In this document: piece by piece, positions 39,296-47,718 of the stretch | How positions within the stretch are numbered: the first letter of the stretch is position 1 | How the letters are laid out: each line of letters opens with the position of its first letter | Origin: Photobacterium sp. DA100 | GTDB lineage: Bacteria > Pseudomonadota > Gammaproteobacteria > Enterobacterales > Vibrionaceae | Assembly (NCBI RefSeq): GCF_029223585.1 | Contig: NZ_CP119423.1 | Coordinates: 3,410,001 to 3,474,000, forward strand | Length of the DNA stretch: 64,000 bases | Direction of reading: 5' to 3' | Position numbers and translations under genes: made by a program | The notes under the pieces: generated by a model | The model's database searches: none | The model's input: only the letters and a program-made list of their open reading frames with translations | What the model was told of the DNA's origin: nothing

Positions 39296-40729
39296 ATGTC
39301 TACGACCAAAGCGCCTCAGACGCTATACGAAAAAATCTACGATGCCCACGTTGCGGTTGCCGCCGAAGGCGAGAACCCGATCCTATACATCGACCGCCAT
39401 TTGGTGCACGAGGTAACTTCACCGCAAGCCTTCGACGGCTTGCGTGAAAAAGGCCGCAAGGTACGCCAGGTGGGCAAAACCTTCGCCACCATGGACCACA
39501 ACGTCTCAACCCAGACCAAGGACATCAAGGCATCAGGCGAAATGGCCAGGATCCAGATGGAAACCCTGGCCAAGAACTGTGAAGAGTTCGGCGTCACCCT
39601 TTATGACCTAAACCACAAATACCAAGGCATCGTCCATGTCATGGGCCCCGAGCTGGGCATCACCCTGCCGGGCATGACGATTGTCTGTGGTGACTCGCAC
39701 ACCGCGACCCACGGTGCGTTCGGCTCACTGGCCTTTGGTATCGGTACCTCGGAAGTCGAGCATGTACTGGCGACCCAGACCCTCAAGCAAGCGCGCGCCA
39801 AAACGATGAAAATCGAAGTCAAAGGCAAGGTCGCTGAAGGCATTACCGCCAAAGACATCGTATTGGCAATCATCGGCAAGACCACGGCAGCCGGCGGTAC
39901 CGGCCACGTGGTGGAGTTCTGCGGCGAAGCCATTACCGATCTGACCATGGAAGGCCGTATGACGGTCTGCAACATGGCTATCGAGCTAGGCGCCAAAGCC
40001 GGCCTTATCGCCCCAGACCAAACCACTTTCGATTACATCAAAGATCGCAAGTTCTCACCGGCGGGTGACGATCTAGAAGCAGCTATCGAATACTGGAAGA
40101 CCCTGAAAACTGACGACGATGCCCAGTTCGACACCGTGGTTACCCTAGAGGCCAAAGACATCAAGCCGCAGGTCACCTGGGGCACTAACCCAGGCCAGGT
40201 AATTGCCGTGGACCAACCTATCCCTGCACCAACTGACTTTGCCGATCCGGTCGAGCAAGCATCTGCAGAGAAAGCATTGGCTTACATGGGCTTGGAAGCC
40301 GGCAAGAAGCTGTCTGACTTTGCTATCGACAAAGTATTCATCGGCTCTTGTACCAACTCGCGTATCGAGGACATGCGTGCCGCCGCGGCAATTGCCAAAG
40401 GCCGCAAAGTCGCCGCCAACGTACAGGCATTGGTCGTTCCTGGCTCGGAGCAGGTGAAAGCCCAGGCTGAAAAGGAAGGCCTGGACAAGATCTTCATCGA
40501 AGCCGGTTTTGAATGGCGCCTGCCGGGTTGTTCAATGTGCCTAGCCATGAACAACGACCGCCTAGGCCCGGGCGAGCGCTGCGCCTCAACCAGTAACCGT
40601 AACTTCGAGGGCCGCCAGGGCCGTGATGGTCGTACCCACCTGGTGAGTCCCGCCATGGCGGCAGCGGCGGCGTGTGCCGGCCACTTTGTGGATATCCGCG
40701 AACTAGAAAACGTTGCAGAAACGGCTTAA
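39296..40729 (+). CDS. leuC: 3-isopropylmalate dehydratase, large subunit
   Basis: A 477-residue aconitase-family subunit that holds a [4Fe-4S] cluster and isomerises 2- to 3-isopropylmalate with LeuD. Cluster cysteines are in [13 protein letters not shown] and [11 protein letters not shown]. Substrate-binding SDHNVSTQ-like ([10 protein letters not shown]), [12 protein letters not shown] and the [19 protein letters not shown] end are present. It is about ten residues longer than E. coli LeuC (466), within family variation. Third gene of the operon. Confidence 0.97.
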   Translation: MSTTKAPQTLYEKIYDAHVAVAAEGENPILYIDRHLVHEVTSPQAFDGLREKGRKVRQVGKTFATMDHNVSTQTKDIKASGEMARIQMETLAKNCEEFGVTLYDLNHKYQGIVHVMGPELGITLPGMTIVCGDSHTATHGAFGSLAFGIGTSEVEHVLATQTLKQARAKTMKIEVKGKVAEGITAKDIVLAIIGKTTAAGGTGHVVEFCGEAITDLTMEGRMTVCNMAIELGAKAGLIAPDQTTFDYIKDRKFSPAGDDLEAAIEYWKTLKTDDDAQFDTVVTLEAKDIKPQVTWGTNPGQVIAVDQPIPAPTDFADPVEQASAEKALAYMGLEAGKKLSDFAIDKVFIGSCTNSRIEDMRAAAAIAKGRKVAANVQALVVPGSEQVKAQAEKEGLDKIFIEAGFEWRLPGCSMCLAMNNDRLGPGERCASTSNRNFEGRQGRDGRTHLVSPAMAAAAACAGHFVDIRELENVAETA

Positions 40730-40745
40730 GAGAAGGAACGAGACA

Positions 40746-41348
40746 ATGACAGGATTTAAACAACACACCGGCTTGGTCGTTCCCTTGGATGCCGCCAACG
40801 TCGATACCGATGCCATCATCCCTAAGCAGTTTCTGCAGAAAGTGACGCGCACTGGTTTTGGCAAGCACCTGTTCCATGACTGGCGCTTCCTCGACGATGC
40901 CGGCGAGCAGCCTAACCCAGAATTTGTGATGAATGCGCCGCGCTACCAAGGTGCCAGCATCTTGCTGGCACGCGAAAACTTCGGCTGTGGCTCGTCGCGT
41001 GAACACGCCCCGTGGGCACTGGCCGATTACGGTATCCAGGTGATGATCGCGCCAAGCTTTGCCGATATCTTCTACGGCAACTCGATCAACAACCAAATGG
41101 TACCGGTTCGCCTGACCGAACAAGAAGTCGATGAGATCTTCCAGTACGTCGAGGCCAACGAAGGCGCGGAGATCACGGTAGACTTGGAGGCTATGCAGGT
41201 CACGGCCAACGGCAAGCAGTACAGCTTCGAGATTGACGAATTCCGCCGCCACTGCCTGTTGAATGGTTTGGACAACATCGGCCTGACCTTGCAGCACGAA
41301 GACAAGATTGCCGAGTACGAAAGTAAGATCCCTGCGTTCTTGGCGTAA
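40746..41348 (+). CDS. leuD: 3-isopropylmalate dehydratase, small subunit
   Basis: A 200-residue swivelling-domain partner of LeuC. Family features: [20 protein letters not shown] near the start, and [18 protein letters not shown], which binds substrate. The frame opens at 40713, but the ATG at 40746 with AAGGAACG upstream gives the known length (E. coli 201). It is the last gene of the operon. Confidence 0.97.
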   Translation: MTGFKQHTGLVVPLDAANVDTDAIIPKQFLQKVTRTGFGKHLFHDWRFLDDAGEQPNPEFVMNAPRYQGASILLARENFGCGSSREHAPWALADYGIQVMIAPSFADIFYGNSINNQMVPVRLTEQEVDEIFQYVEANEGAEITVDLEAMQVTANGKQYSFEIDEFRRHCLLNGLDNIGLTLQHEDKIAEYESKIPAFLA

Positions 41349-41384
41349 CGCCATTACTGTTTTCGCCAAATACTGAAAACACAA

Positions 41385-41421
41385 ATGCCCCAGTTCATTA
41401 TGGCTGGGGCGTATTTTTTTC
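41385..41421 (+). terminator. Rho-independent terminator of leuABCD
   Basis: Stem GCCCCAG / CTGGGGC (41387-41393, 41404-41410) with a ten-base loop, then seven T's. Confidence 0.9.
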
Positions 41422-41514
41422 TTTTTGCAATAAACTCCCCTCACACCAGGTCGTCTAAGCTAGTGATACCCAGGTAATTTGTATTAACTTGGGTGAAATA
41501 ACCGAGGATATCCT

Positions 41515-42297
41515 ATGCGCTTTTTTGTCAGCCTGCTGCTTCTCATCTTATCGGCCTGCGCCTTCGCCGCTCCCAAAGCCGATCTCTGGCCCTACTGGCA
41601 GCAATACGCCACTACCGACTCGCAAACGGTCGACCACAGCCGCTGGCAGCGCCTGCTCGATAAGTATTTGGTTGTCCAGCCCAACCAAACCCTGTTTCGC
41701 TATAACCAGGTGACCGACAGCGACAAGTATGAGCTGGATCGCTACCTGCGCGACCTGACGAGGCTTGATCCACGCCAACTGAGCCGCCACGAGCAGTTTG
41801 CCTATTGGGTCAACCTCTACAATGCCCAGACGGTCAAACTGATCCTCGATAGCTACCCCGTGTCATCCATCACCAAACTGGGCGGTTTTTTCAGTTTCGG
41901 ACCGTGGGATCAGCAAGTGCTTACCATCAACGGCAAAACCCTATCCCTCAATGATATCGAGCACCGCATATTGCGCCCGATCTGGCGCGACCCGCGTATC
42001 CATTATGCGGTCAACTGCGCCAGCCTGGGGTGTCCGGATCTCCAACCGGAGGTATTTACGGCCAGCAACCGCGAGCGCTTGCTGGACAAGGCGGCCACCC
42101 GCTTTATCAACAGCCGCAAGGGCGTCAATACGCAGGGCGGCAAAACCAAGCTCTCTTCGATTTATGACTGGTACGGCAGCGATTTCGGTAGTCAGGCCCA
42201 GCTACAGAAACACATCAACCAGTATCGTCAAGGTACGCCAATCAGCCTTGGCAATGTCAGCTATGACTACGATTGGTCGCTCAATGAGCTCAGGTAA
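41515..42297 (+). CDS. DUF547-domain secreted protein
   Basis: A 260-residue exported protein. A signal peptide (about residues 1-18, FFVSLLLLILSACAFAA) is followed by a DUF547 domain (about 50-225). The domain shows FAYWVNLYNAQTVKLIL, the conserved ILRPIWRDPRIHYAVNCAS with GCP after it, and an IYDWYGSDFG end. It contains Cys in SLGCPDLQ. The function of DUF547 is not known; related proteins sit in the envelope of gamma-proteobacteria. The Cys in ILSACAFA is not followed by a normal lipobox, so a lipoprotein is less likely. It stands between the leu terminator and the thi riboswitch. Confidence 0.85.
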   Translation: MRFFVSLLLLILSACAFAAPKADLWPYWQQYATTDSQTVDHSRWQRLLDKYLVVQPNQTLFRYNQVTDSDKYELDRYLRDLTRLDPRQLSRHEQFAYWVNLYNAQTVKLILDSYPVSSITKLGGFFSFGPWDQQVLTINGKTLSLNDIEHRILRPIWRDPRIHYAVNCASLGCPDLQPEVFTASNRERLLDKAATRFINSRKGVNTQGGKTKLSSIYDWYGSDFGSQAQLQKHINQYRQGTPISLGNVSYDYDWSLNELR

Positions 42298-42389
42298 CCG
42301 GCCACCCCAACCGCTCTCCATGCCTAAGCCAGCATAATCATACGTTCCTGCTGGCAACCCGTAGCCCGGCACATTACAATAACAAGCGT

Positions 42390-42502
42390 TCTCATTGGGG
42401 AGCGCTTGTCTGGTAGCACTGCGCTATCAGAGCAAGCTGCTGAGATTGCCGCGGCAAGACCCACAGAACCTGATCCAGTTAGTACTGGCGTAGGAATTGA
42501 GT
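42390..42502 (+). ncRNA. TPP riboswitch (THI element)
   Basis: The aptamer has the conserved parts in order: GGGGAGC, an extended P3 stem (GCTTG / CAAGC with TGGTAGC / GCTATCA inside), GCTGAGA, ACCCACAGAACCTGAT, CCAGTTAGTACTGG and CGTAGGAA. The closing P1 helix is CTCATT / AATTGAG. It controls thiBPQ. The expression platform is not clear, but a hairpin CTCTTGC / GCAAGAG (42589-42607) lies directly before the ribosome site AGGAG (42612-42616), which suits control of translation. Confidence 0.95.
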
Positions 42503-42622
42503 TCGATACGGTAAGCCTTCTTATCCCGCCGGGTTGGCATGACGCCAGCCTGCGGCTCAACCCTGTGCCGCTCGTACGATTATTTTTCCTCTTGCCGGAC
42601 GCAAGAGCATCAGGAGCGCATA

Positions 42623-43603
42623 GTGAAAAAAATACTCCCACTTGTTACTTTAGCCGCCATGCCAGCACTGGCTGCGGACAATACCCTTACGGTTTACACC
42701 TACAGCTCTTTCGCCTCTGACTGGGGGCCGGGACCAGCCATCGAGCAAGCGTTCGAGGCACAGTGCGAATGCAACCTGGAATTTGTCGCCCTGGATGACG
42801 GGGTGTCGATCCTCAACCGTATCCGCCTCGAAGGCAAGCGCACCAAAGCCGATGTATTGCTTGGGCTCGATAACAACCTGATTGCCGAGGCCAAGAAAAC
42901 GGGCCTGCTGGCCGAGCACCAAGTGGACACCAGTAAACTCACCCTGCCAAACGGCTGGAGCGATACCACCTTCGTGCCTTACGACTATGGTTACTTTGCC
43001 TTTGTCTATGACCGCACCAAACTGGACAACCCGCCGAAAAGCTTGGATGAGCTGGTCAGCCGTGATGATCTGACTATCATCTACCAAGATCCGCGCACCT
43101 CGACGCCGGGCCAGGGCCTGATGCTGTGGGTGAAGTCAGTCTACGGCGACCAGGCACCGCAAGCCTGGCAGCAGCTGGCCAAGAAAACAGTCACGGTTAC
43201 CAAGGGCTGGTCTGAGGCCTACAGCATGTTCCTCAAGGGCGAGTCAGATATGGTGCTCTCTTACACCACCTCGCCTGCCTATCACCTGATTGCCGAGCAG
43301 GACGATAAATACCAGGCAGCCGACTTCAGCGAGGGCCATTACATGCAAGTGGAAGTGGCGGCCAAACTCAAAACCAGCCCTAACCAGACGCTGGCCGACG
43401 AGTTTCTTGCCTTTATCCTGACCCCGGAGTTCCAATCCGTGATCCCGACGGGCAACTGGATGTATCCGGTAACGGATGTCGCCCAGCCAGCCGAGTTCAA
43501 GGTTCTCACCCTACCGGGCAAGGCCCTGGAGTTTTCTGCCGAGGAGGTTGCCAAGCAACGCAGGAACTGGGTACGCGAGTGGCAACAGGCTCTGACCAAG
43601 TAG
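42623..43603 (+). CDS. thiB: Thiamine/TPP ABC transporter, periplasmic binding protein
   Basis: A 326-residue secreted binding protein. The GTG at 42623 with AGGAG six bases upstream gives a clean signal peptide (KKILPLVTLAAMPALAA). The longer frame from 42539 would have none. The mature part begins DNTLTVYTYSSFASDWGPG, typical of ThiB, followed by ADVLLGLDNNLIAEA and VPYDYGYFAFVYD. It delivers thiamine, TMP and TPP to ThiP. E. coli ThiB is 327 residues. It is the first gene under the TPP riboswitch. Confidence 0.95.
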   Translation: MKKILPLVTLAAMPALAADNTLTVYTYSSFASDWGPGPAIEQAFEAQCECNLEFVALDDGVSILNRIRLEGKRTKADVLLGLDNNLIAEAKKTGLLAEHQVDTSKLTLPNGWSDTTFVPYDYGYFAFVYDRTKLDNPPKSLDELVSRDDLTIIYQDPRTSTPGQGLMLWVKSVYGDQAPQAWQQLAKKTVTVTKGWSEAYSMFLKGESDMVLSYTTSPAYHLIAEQDDKYQAADFSEGHYMQVEVAAKLKTSPNQTLADEFLAFILTPEFQSVIPTGNWMYPVTDVAQPAEFKVLTLPGKALEFSAEEVAKQRRNWVREWQQALTK

Positions 43604-43616
43604 CAGGCACTCACTT

Positions 43617-45206
43617 TTGAACACACGCAATACCCAACTGATGCCCGGCCTTGTCACCGCCGGGCTTATCCTGTGCCTGGTGATCAGCGCCCTTGGTGCC
43701 CTGGTCAATGAGGCCAGTGCTCTCGACATTGCCTCGCTATGGCACGATCCCTACCTACGCCATATTACCGGTTTCTCCTTTACCCAGGCCCTGCTTTCAA
43801 CCCTACTGAGCACGCTGCCGGCGATCCCGGTTGCCTATGCCCTGTCACGCCGGCAATTTCCCGGCAAAGCCTTGCTGATGCGGATCTTTGCCATGACCCT
43901 GGTGCTGCCGGTACTGGTCGCGGTATTCGGCCTGCTGGCGATCTACGGCAACAACGGTGTGCTAACCGGGGTACTGGCAATGCTGGGCTGGCAGGGCAGC
44001 TTTTCACTCTACGGCCTGCAGGGGATCTTGTTGGCCCATGTTTTCCTCAACCTCCCTCTGGCAGCACGGCTGTTTGTCCAAAGCCTCGAGGGGATCCCCT
44101 TTGAGCAGCACCAATTGGCCACCCATCTCGGTATGTCGAGCTGGCAGACCTTCCGCTTCGTTGCCTGGCCACGACTGCGCCAGCAACTTCCCCATGTCGT
44201 CAGCCTGATCTTTATGCTGTGCTTTACCAGCTTTGCGGTCATCATGGCACTGGGCGGCGGCCCCAAGGCAACCACGATTGAGCTGGCTATCTACCAGGCC
44301 CTGCGCTACGACTTCGACCTGGCCGGCGGTGCGATTCTCGCCCTGTGGCAGATGCTGCTGTGTTGCAGCCTGGTGCTATTGAGCCAGCGCTTTGCCAAGC
44401 CGCTGGCGACCTCGAGCCAATCCATCACAAGCCGGCGCCAGAGCCAGTTTGACAGTCTGGCCAGCCGCTGCTGGGACTGGGGCTGGATCGGGTTGGCCCT
44501 GCTGCTGGTACTCCCCCCGCTGATTGCGGTCATCCTTGCCGGGTTCAACAGCCAAACCCTCACCTCGCTGCGCAGCCCCGGGCTGTGGCAGGCAGTATTC
44601 AACTCACTGCGGATCGCCAGTCTGGCTTGTCTTTTGGCAGTGGTTGGCGGGGTGGCAATCCTTCTGACCAGCAGGCAATGGCGGCTTCGCCACCAGCGCT
44701 GGCAGGCTGATGGCCTGGATCTGATCGGCACCATTATCCTGGTCACGCCGGGGCTGGTCCTGAGTACCGGGATCTTCCTGCTGCTGCGCCAGTTCACCGA
44801 TGCGTTTGCCGTCGCTTTCTGGGTTGTCATCGCAGTCAATGCCCTGATGGCGCTGCCGTATGTACTCAAAACCCTCAGCCAGCCCATGCTCCACGTTGCC
44901 CAGCAATATGATCCCTTGTGCCAAAGCCTCGGGATGGCCGGGCTATCGCGGCTCAAGCTGGTGGAATGGCGGGCCTTGAAAAAGCCATTTGCCCAGTCTC
45001 TGGCGATCGGCTTTGTCCTGTCACTCGGTGACTTGGGCGCAATCGCGCTGTTTGGCAGCCAGGATTTCCAGACCCTGCCACTGTATTTGTTCCAGTTACT
45101 CGGCAGCTACCAGATGGACGCCGCCGCCGTGGCTGCCCTGATCCTGCTCACCCTTAGCCTCGGTCTCTTCTCCTTGGTTGAAAAACTGATCATCCGGACT
45201 CCATGA
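43617..45206 (+). CDS. thiP: Thiamine/TPP ABC transporter, permease
   Basis: A 529-residue inner-membrane permease with about twelve helices, a duplicated BPD_transp_1 fold. The ABC-contacting EAA loops are visible in both halves (QLATHLGMSSWQTFRFVAWP and CQSLGMAGLSRLKLVEW). E. coli ThiP is 536 residues. The annotated start is a TTG at 43617; an ATG at 43641 is an alternative. It follows thiB by 13 bases and overlaps thiQ by four bases (ATGA). Confidence 0.95.
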   Translation: MNTRNTQLMPGLVTAGLILCLVISALGALVNEASALDIASLWHDPYLRHITGFSFTQALLSTLLSTLPAIPVAYALSRRQFPGKALLMRIFAMTLVLPVLVAVFGLLAIYGNNGVLTGVLAMLGWQGSFSLYGLQGILLAHVFLNLPLAARLFVQSLEGIPFEQHQLATHLGMSSWQTFRFVAWPRLRQQLPHVVSLIFMLCFTSFAVIMALGGGPKATTIELAIYQALRYDFDLAGGAILALWQMLLCCSLVLLSQRFAKPLATSSQSITSRRQSQFDSLASRCWDWGWIGLALLLVLPPLIAVILAGFNSQTLTSLRSPGLWQAVFNSLRIASLACLLAVVGGVAILLTSRQWRLRHQRWQADGLDLIGTIILVTPGLVLSTGIFLLLRQFTDAFAVAFWVVIAVNALMALPYVLKTLSQPMLHVAQQYDPLCQSLGMAGLSRLKLVEWRALKKPFAQSLAIGFVLSLGDLGAIALFGSQDFQTLPLYLFQLLGSYQMDAAAVAALILLTLSLGLFSLVEKLIIRTP

Positions 45207-45925
45207 TGTTAATTTTGCAGCGCCTACAACATTGCTTCCATCACCCCAAGCAACCCGGCCAATCTACCCAGCTATGTTTCGACCTCAGCGTAGAGGCCGG
45301 AGATATTGTCGCCCTGCTCGGCCCGAGCGGTGCCGGTAAAAGTACCCTGCTTGCCATGGTGGCAGGCTTCCTCGCCCCCGACAGCGGCACGCTGACGGTC
45401 AACGGCCAGCCTATCGTCCAGCAGCACCCGGCCCAGCGGCCGCTCTCAATCTTGTTTCAGGAGCACAACCTGTTCCCCCACCTGAGTGTGTATGAAAATA
45501 TCGGCCTCGGCTTGAACCCGGCCCTCAAGCTCAGCAACGAACAGAAAGAGCAAGTGGTGGTCGCCGCGGCGAAAGTTGGGCTCCAGGGCTACCTTGACCG
45601 CCTGCCGGAGCAACTCTCCGGCGGCCAGCGCCAGCGGGTGGCCTTGGCACGCTGCCTGATCCGCCAGCGCCCTCTACTGCTGCTTGATGAGCCGTTCTCG
45701 GCCCTGGATCCGGCACTGCGCAAGGAAATGCTGGAGCTGGTCAGCAAACTGGCCCGGGAGCAGGGAACGACCGTGCTGATGGTCACCCATAGCCCAGAGG
45801 ATGCCCTGAAAATTGCCGACAGGTGCGCCTTTATCTACCAGGGGCGGGTGAAGGTGTTTGGTCCGTGCCGGGACGTTTTGGCCGCCCCCAGCGATCCTGC
45901 CCTGGTACATTACCTCGGCCACTGA
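45203..45925 (+). CDS. thiQ: Thiamine/TPP ABC transporter, ATPase
   Basis: A 240-residue ABC ATPase. Walker A is LGPSGAGKSTLL, the Q-loop region LFQEHNLFPHLSV, the ABC signature LSGGQRQRVALARCL, Walker B LLLLDEPFSALD, and the H-loop MVTHSPEDAL. It drives thiamine import through ThiP. E. coli ThiQ is 232 residues. It ends the thiBPQ operon with a strong terminator. Confidence 0.96.
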   Translation: MMLILQRLQHCFHHPKQPGQSTQLCFDLSVEAGDIVALLGPSGAGKSTLLAMVAGFLAPDSGTLTVNGQPIVQQHPAQRPLSILFQEHNLFPHLSVYENIGLGLNPALKLSNEQKEQVVVAAAKVGLQGYLDRLPEQLSGGQRQRVALARCLIRQRPLLLLDEPFSALDPALRKEMLELVSKLAREQGTTVLMVTHSPEDALKIADRCAFIYQGRVKVFGPCRDVLAAPSDPALVHYLGH

Positions 45926-45937
45926 GGGGCATGAACG

Positions 45938-45967
45938 GAAAAGCGAGCCAGATGGCTCGCTTTTGCT
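45938..45967 (+). terminator. Rho-independent terminator of thiBPQ, probably bidirectional
   Basis: An 11-bp stem AAAAGCGAGCC / GGCTCGCTTTT with loop AGAT. It lies between convergent thiQ and the PhoH-family gene. Confidence 0.88.
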
Positions 45968-45995
45968 AATAGGTTACAGATAAGACCTGCAGGTA

Positions 45996-47372
45996 CTACA
46001 GGTTTTCCTCGGCGAACTCAGCCAACCGGCTGCGGACAACGCCATTGAGATAGATATTGGCACTGCCCTCAAAATTCTTGAAACGCTCGACGATATAGGT
46101 CAAGCCCGACGTAACAGGAGACAGGTAACTGGAGTCAATCTGGGCCAGGTTACCGGAACAAACCAGCTTGGTGCCCTCCCCGCAGCGAGTGATGATGGTT
46201 TTGATCTGGGAGGCGGTGAGATTCTGACACTCATCCAGTAATACAAATGCATTCTGGATGGAACGTCCGCGCATAAAGTTAATCGATTTAAATTGAATAT
46301 TGGCCTTGTCGTAAATGTACTTCATCGAGCCATCGGTACACACATCGTGTTTGTGCAAAGCCTCCATGGTATCGGTGACCGCCGCCAGCCATGGCATCAT
46401 TTTCTCTTCCTCAGTACCCGGTAGGTAACCAATGGACTCTGCTATTTCCGGGGTATTACGGGTCACGATGATCTTGTCATACATCCCTTTTTCTATCACT
46501 TGCTCCAACGCCGCTGCCATGGCCAGAATGGTTTTACCACACCCGGCAGGACCCGTTAGGATCACCAGGTCAATTTTCGGGTCCATCAAAGCATCCAGCG
46601 CCATGCCCTGGTAGATGTTTTTCGGGTGGATCCCCCAGGCCTGGCGGCTTAGCATCCGCTCGTGGCCGATATCTTTCAAGGTCAGGGTTCCAGCATCAAT
46701 CGATTGGACCCGACCGGCAAAGTCACTGTCCTCGTCAATCAGATATTGGTTGATAAATGGCGCCTCGAACAACTCCGCTGGCAGAGTATGCACGGTCGAG
46801 CGTCCCTTCTTCTCCGAATAGCATTCACCGACCCGCTCCCAGAAGTTGCCACTGAACTGGTAGAACCCCTTGGTCAGCATTTTGACATCATCAATCAGCT
46901 GGTCGGTGCGATAGTCGTCGACAAAACAGACCCCGGCCCCTTTGGCACGCAGCCGCATATTGATGTCTTTGGTGATCAGTACCACTTCTCGCGGGGCGTA
47001 GTGGGCCTGGAGAAACAGTACGCCATTGAGGATACGGTTATCCCCTGCCTTGTCGGCAAAGGCGTGGACCGTTTCGGTGACTTCGTAATCGGCAAAAATG
47101 GCAACCTTGCCAAGCTCGCCACCTTGTGGGCTAAGAGGAATACCCTCGGCGATTTGCTCGGGGGTGGCGTCATGGAAGATATCTTCCAGGGTGCGGATGG
47201 CAACCCGGGCATCACGGGAGACATCCCGCTTACTGTCCTTGATGCGATCGAGTTCTTCGAGCACCGTCATCGGAATAACAACATCATGCTCTTTGAAGGA
47301 ATAAACTGCGAGGGGCTCATGAAGCAGAATATTGGTGTCTAGAACGAAAACTTTCCTGCCAGCTTCATCCAT
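45996..47372 (-). CDS. PIN-PhoH fusion ATPase/ribonuclease (PhoH2 type)
   Basis: A 458-residue two-domain protein. The N-terminal PIN nuclease-like domain (about 5-150) starts VFVLDTNILLHEPLAVYSF and contains the acidic TVLEELDRIKD and DNRILNG motifs. The C-terminal PhoH ATPase has Walker A LTGPAGCGKTILA, the Walker B-like VLLDECQNLTASQIKT and the end TSGLTYIVERFKNF. PIN-PhoH proteins unwind and cut RNA in mycobacteria, where the gene is linked to a small toxin-like partner (PhoAT). No such partner is seen here. Function in vibrios is inferred only. Confidence 0.9.
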   Translation of the reverse strand: MDEAGRKVFVLDTNILLHEPLAVYSFKEHDVVIPMTVLEELDRIKDSKRDVSRDARVAIRTLEDIFHDATPEQIAEGIPLSPQGGELGKVAIFADYEVTETVHAFADKAGDNRILNGVLFLQAHYAPREVVLITKDINMRLRAKGAGVCFVDDYRTDQLIDDVKMLTKGFYQFSGNFWERVGECYSEKKGRSTVHTLPAELFEAPFINQYLIDEDSDFAGRVQSIDAGTLTLKDIGHERMLSRQAWGIHPKNIYQGMALDALMDPKIDLVILTGPAGCGKTILAMAAALEQVIEKGMYDKIIVTRNTPEIAESIGYLPGTEEEKMMPWLAAVTDTMEALHKHDVCTDGSMKYIYDKANIQFKSINFMRGRSIQNAFVLLDECQNLTASQIKTIITRCGEGTKLVCSGNLAQIDSSYLSPVTSGLTYIVERFKNFEGSANIYLNGVVRSRLAEFAEENL

Positions 47373-47718
47373 AGGTACCTCCTTGGTAACAAAACGGTGG
47401 GTGCTCCACCAGGGTATTTCCTGTGCCCGCCAAACGGGGGTAATACTATTTAAGACCGGAGATAATTAAAAAAATGTGACAGTTACAGTTTGGTACTTTC
47501 TTGTCACAATGACCGTGACCTTGCTCACGGCTTGCAGTAACATTACTCCCCTTTTTACCGGTGCGGATTCTGGCTTACACTTATATACCGATACTCGCTG
47601 CCAGCGGCAGCTGGTAGATACCATCTAGTACGGTATTACTTTGAGTGTAGTTCATAAATGCTGGTGCATCGGCTTAGCATTTTCCTTAATTTCAAATAAT
47701 TAGAAGGTTTTAACCACT
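47373..47718. other. 346-base divergent gap between PhoH2 gene and rapA
   Basis: No credible gene. It must hold the promoters of both divergent genes. I recognised no clear -35/-10 pair. An AAAAAAATGTGACAG tract sits at about 47468-47482, and the sequence near rapA is AT-rich with AGAAGG before its ATG. Confidence 0.5.

Noticed and set aside
40494..41444. 316-codon minus-strand frame opposite leuC/leuD
   Set aside because: Antisense shadow of leuD, and it crosses the leu operon terminator.
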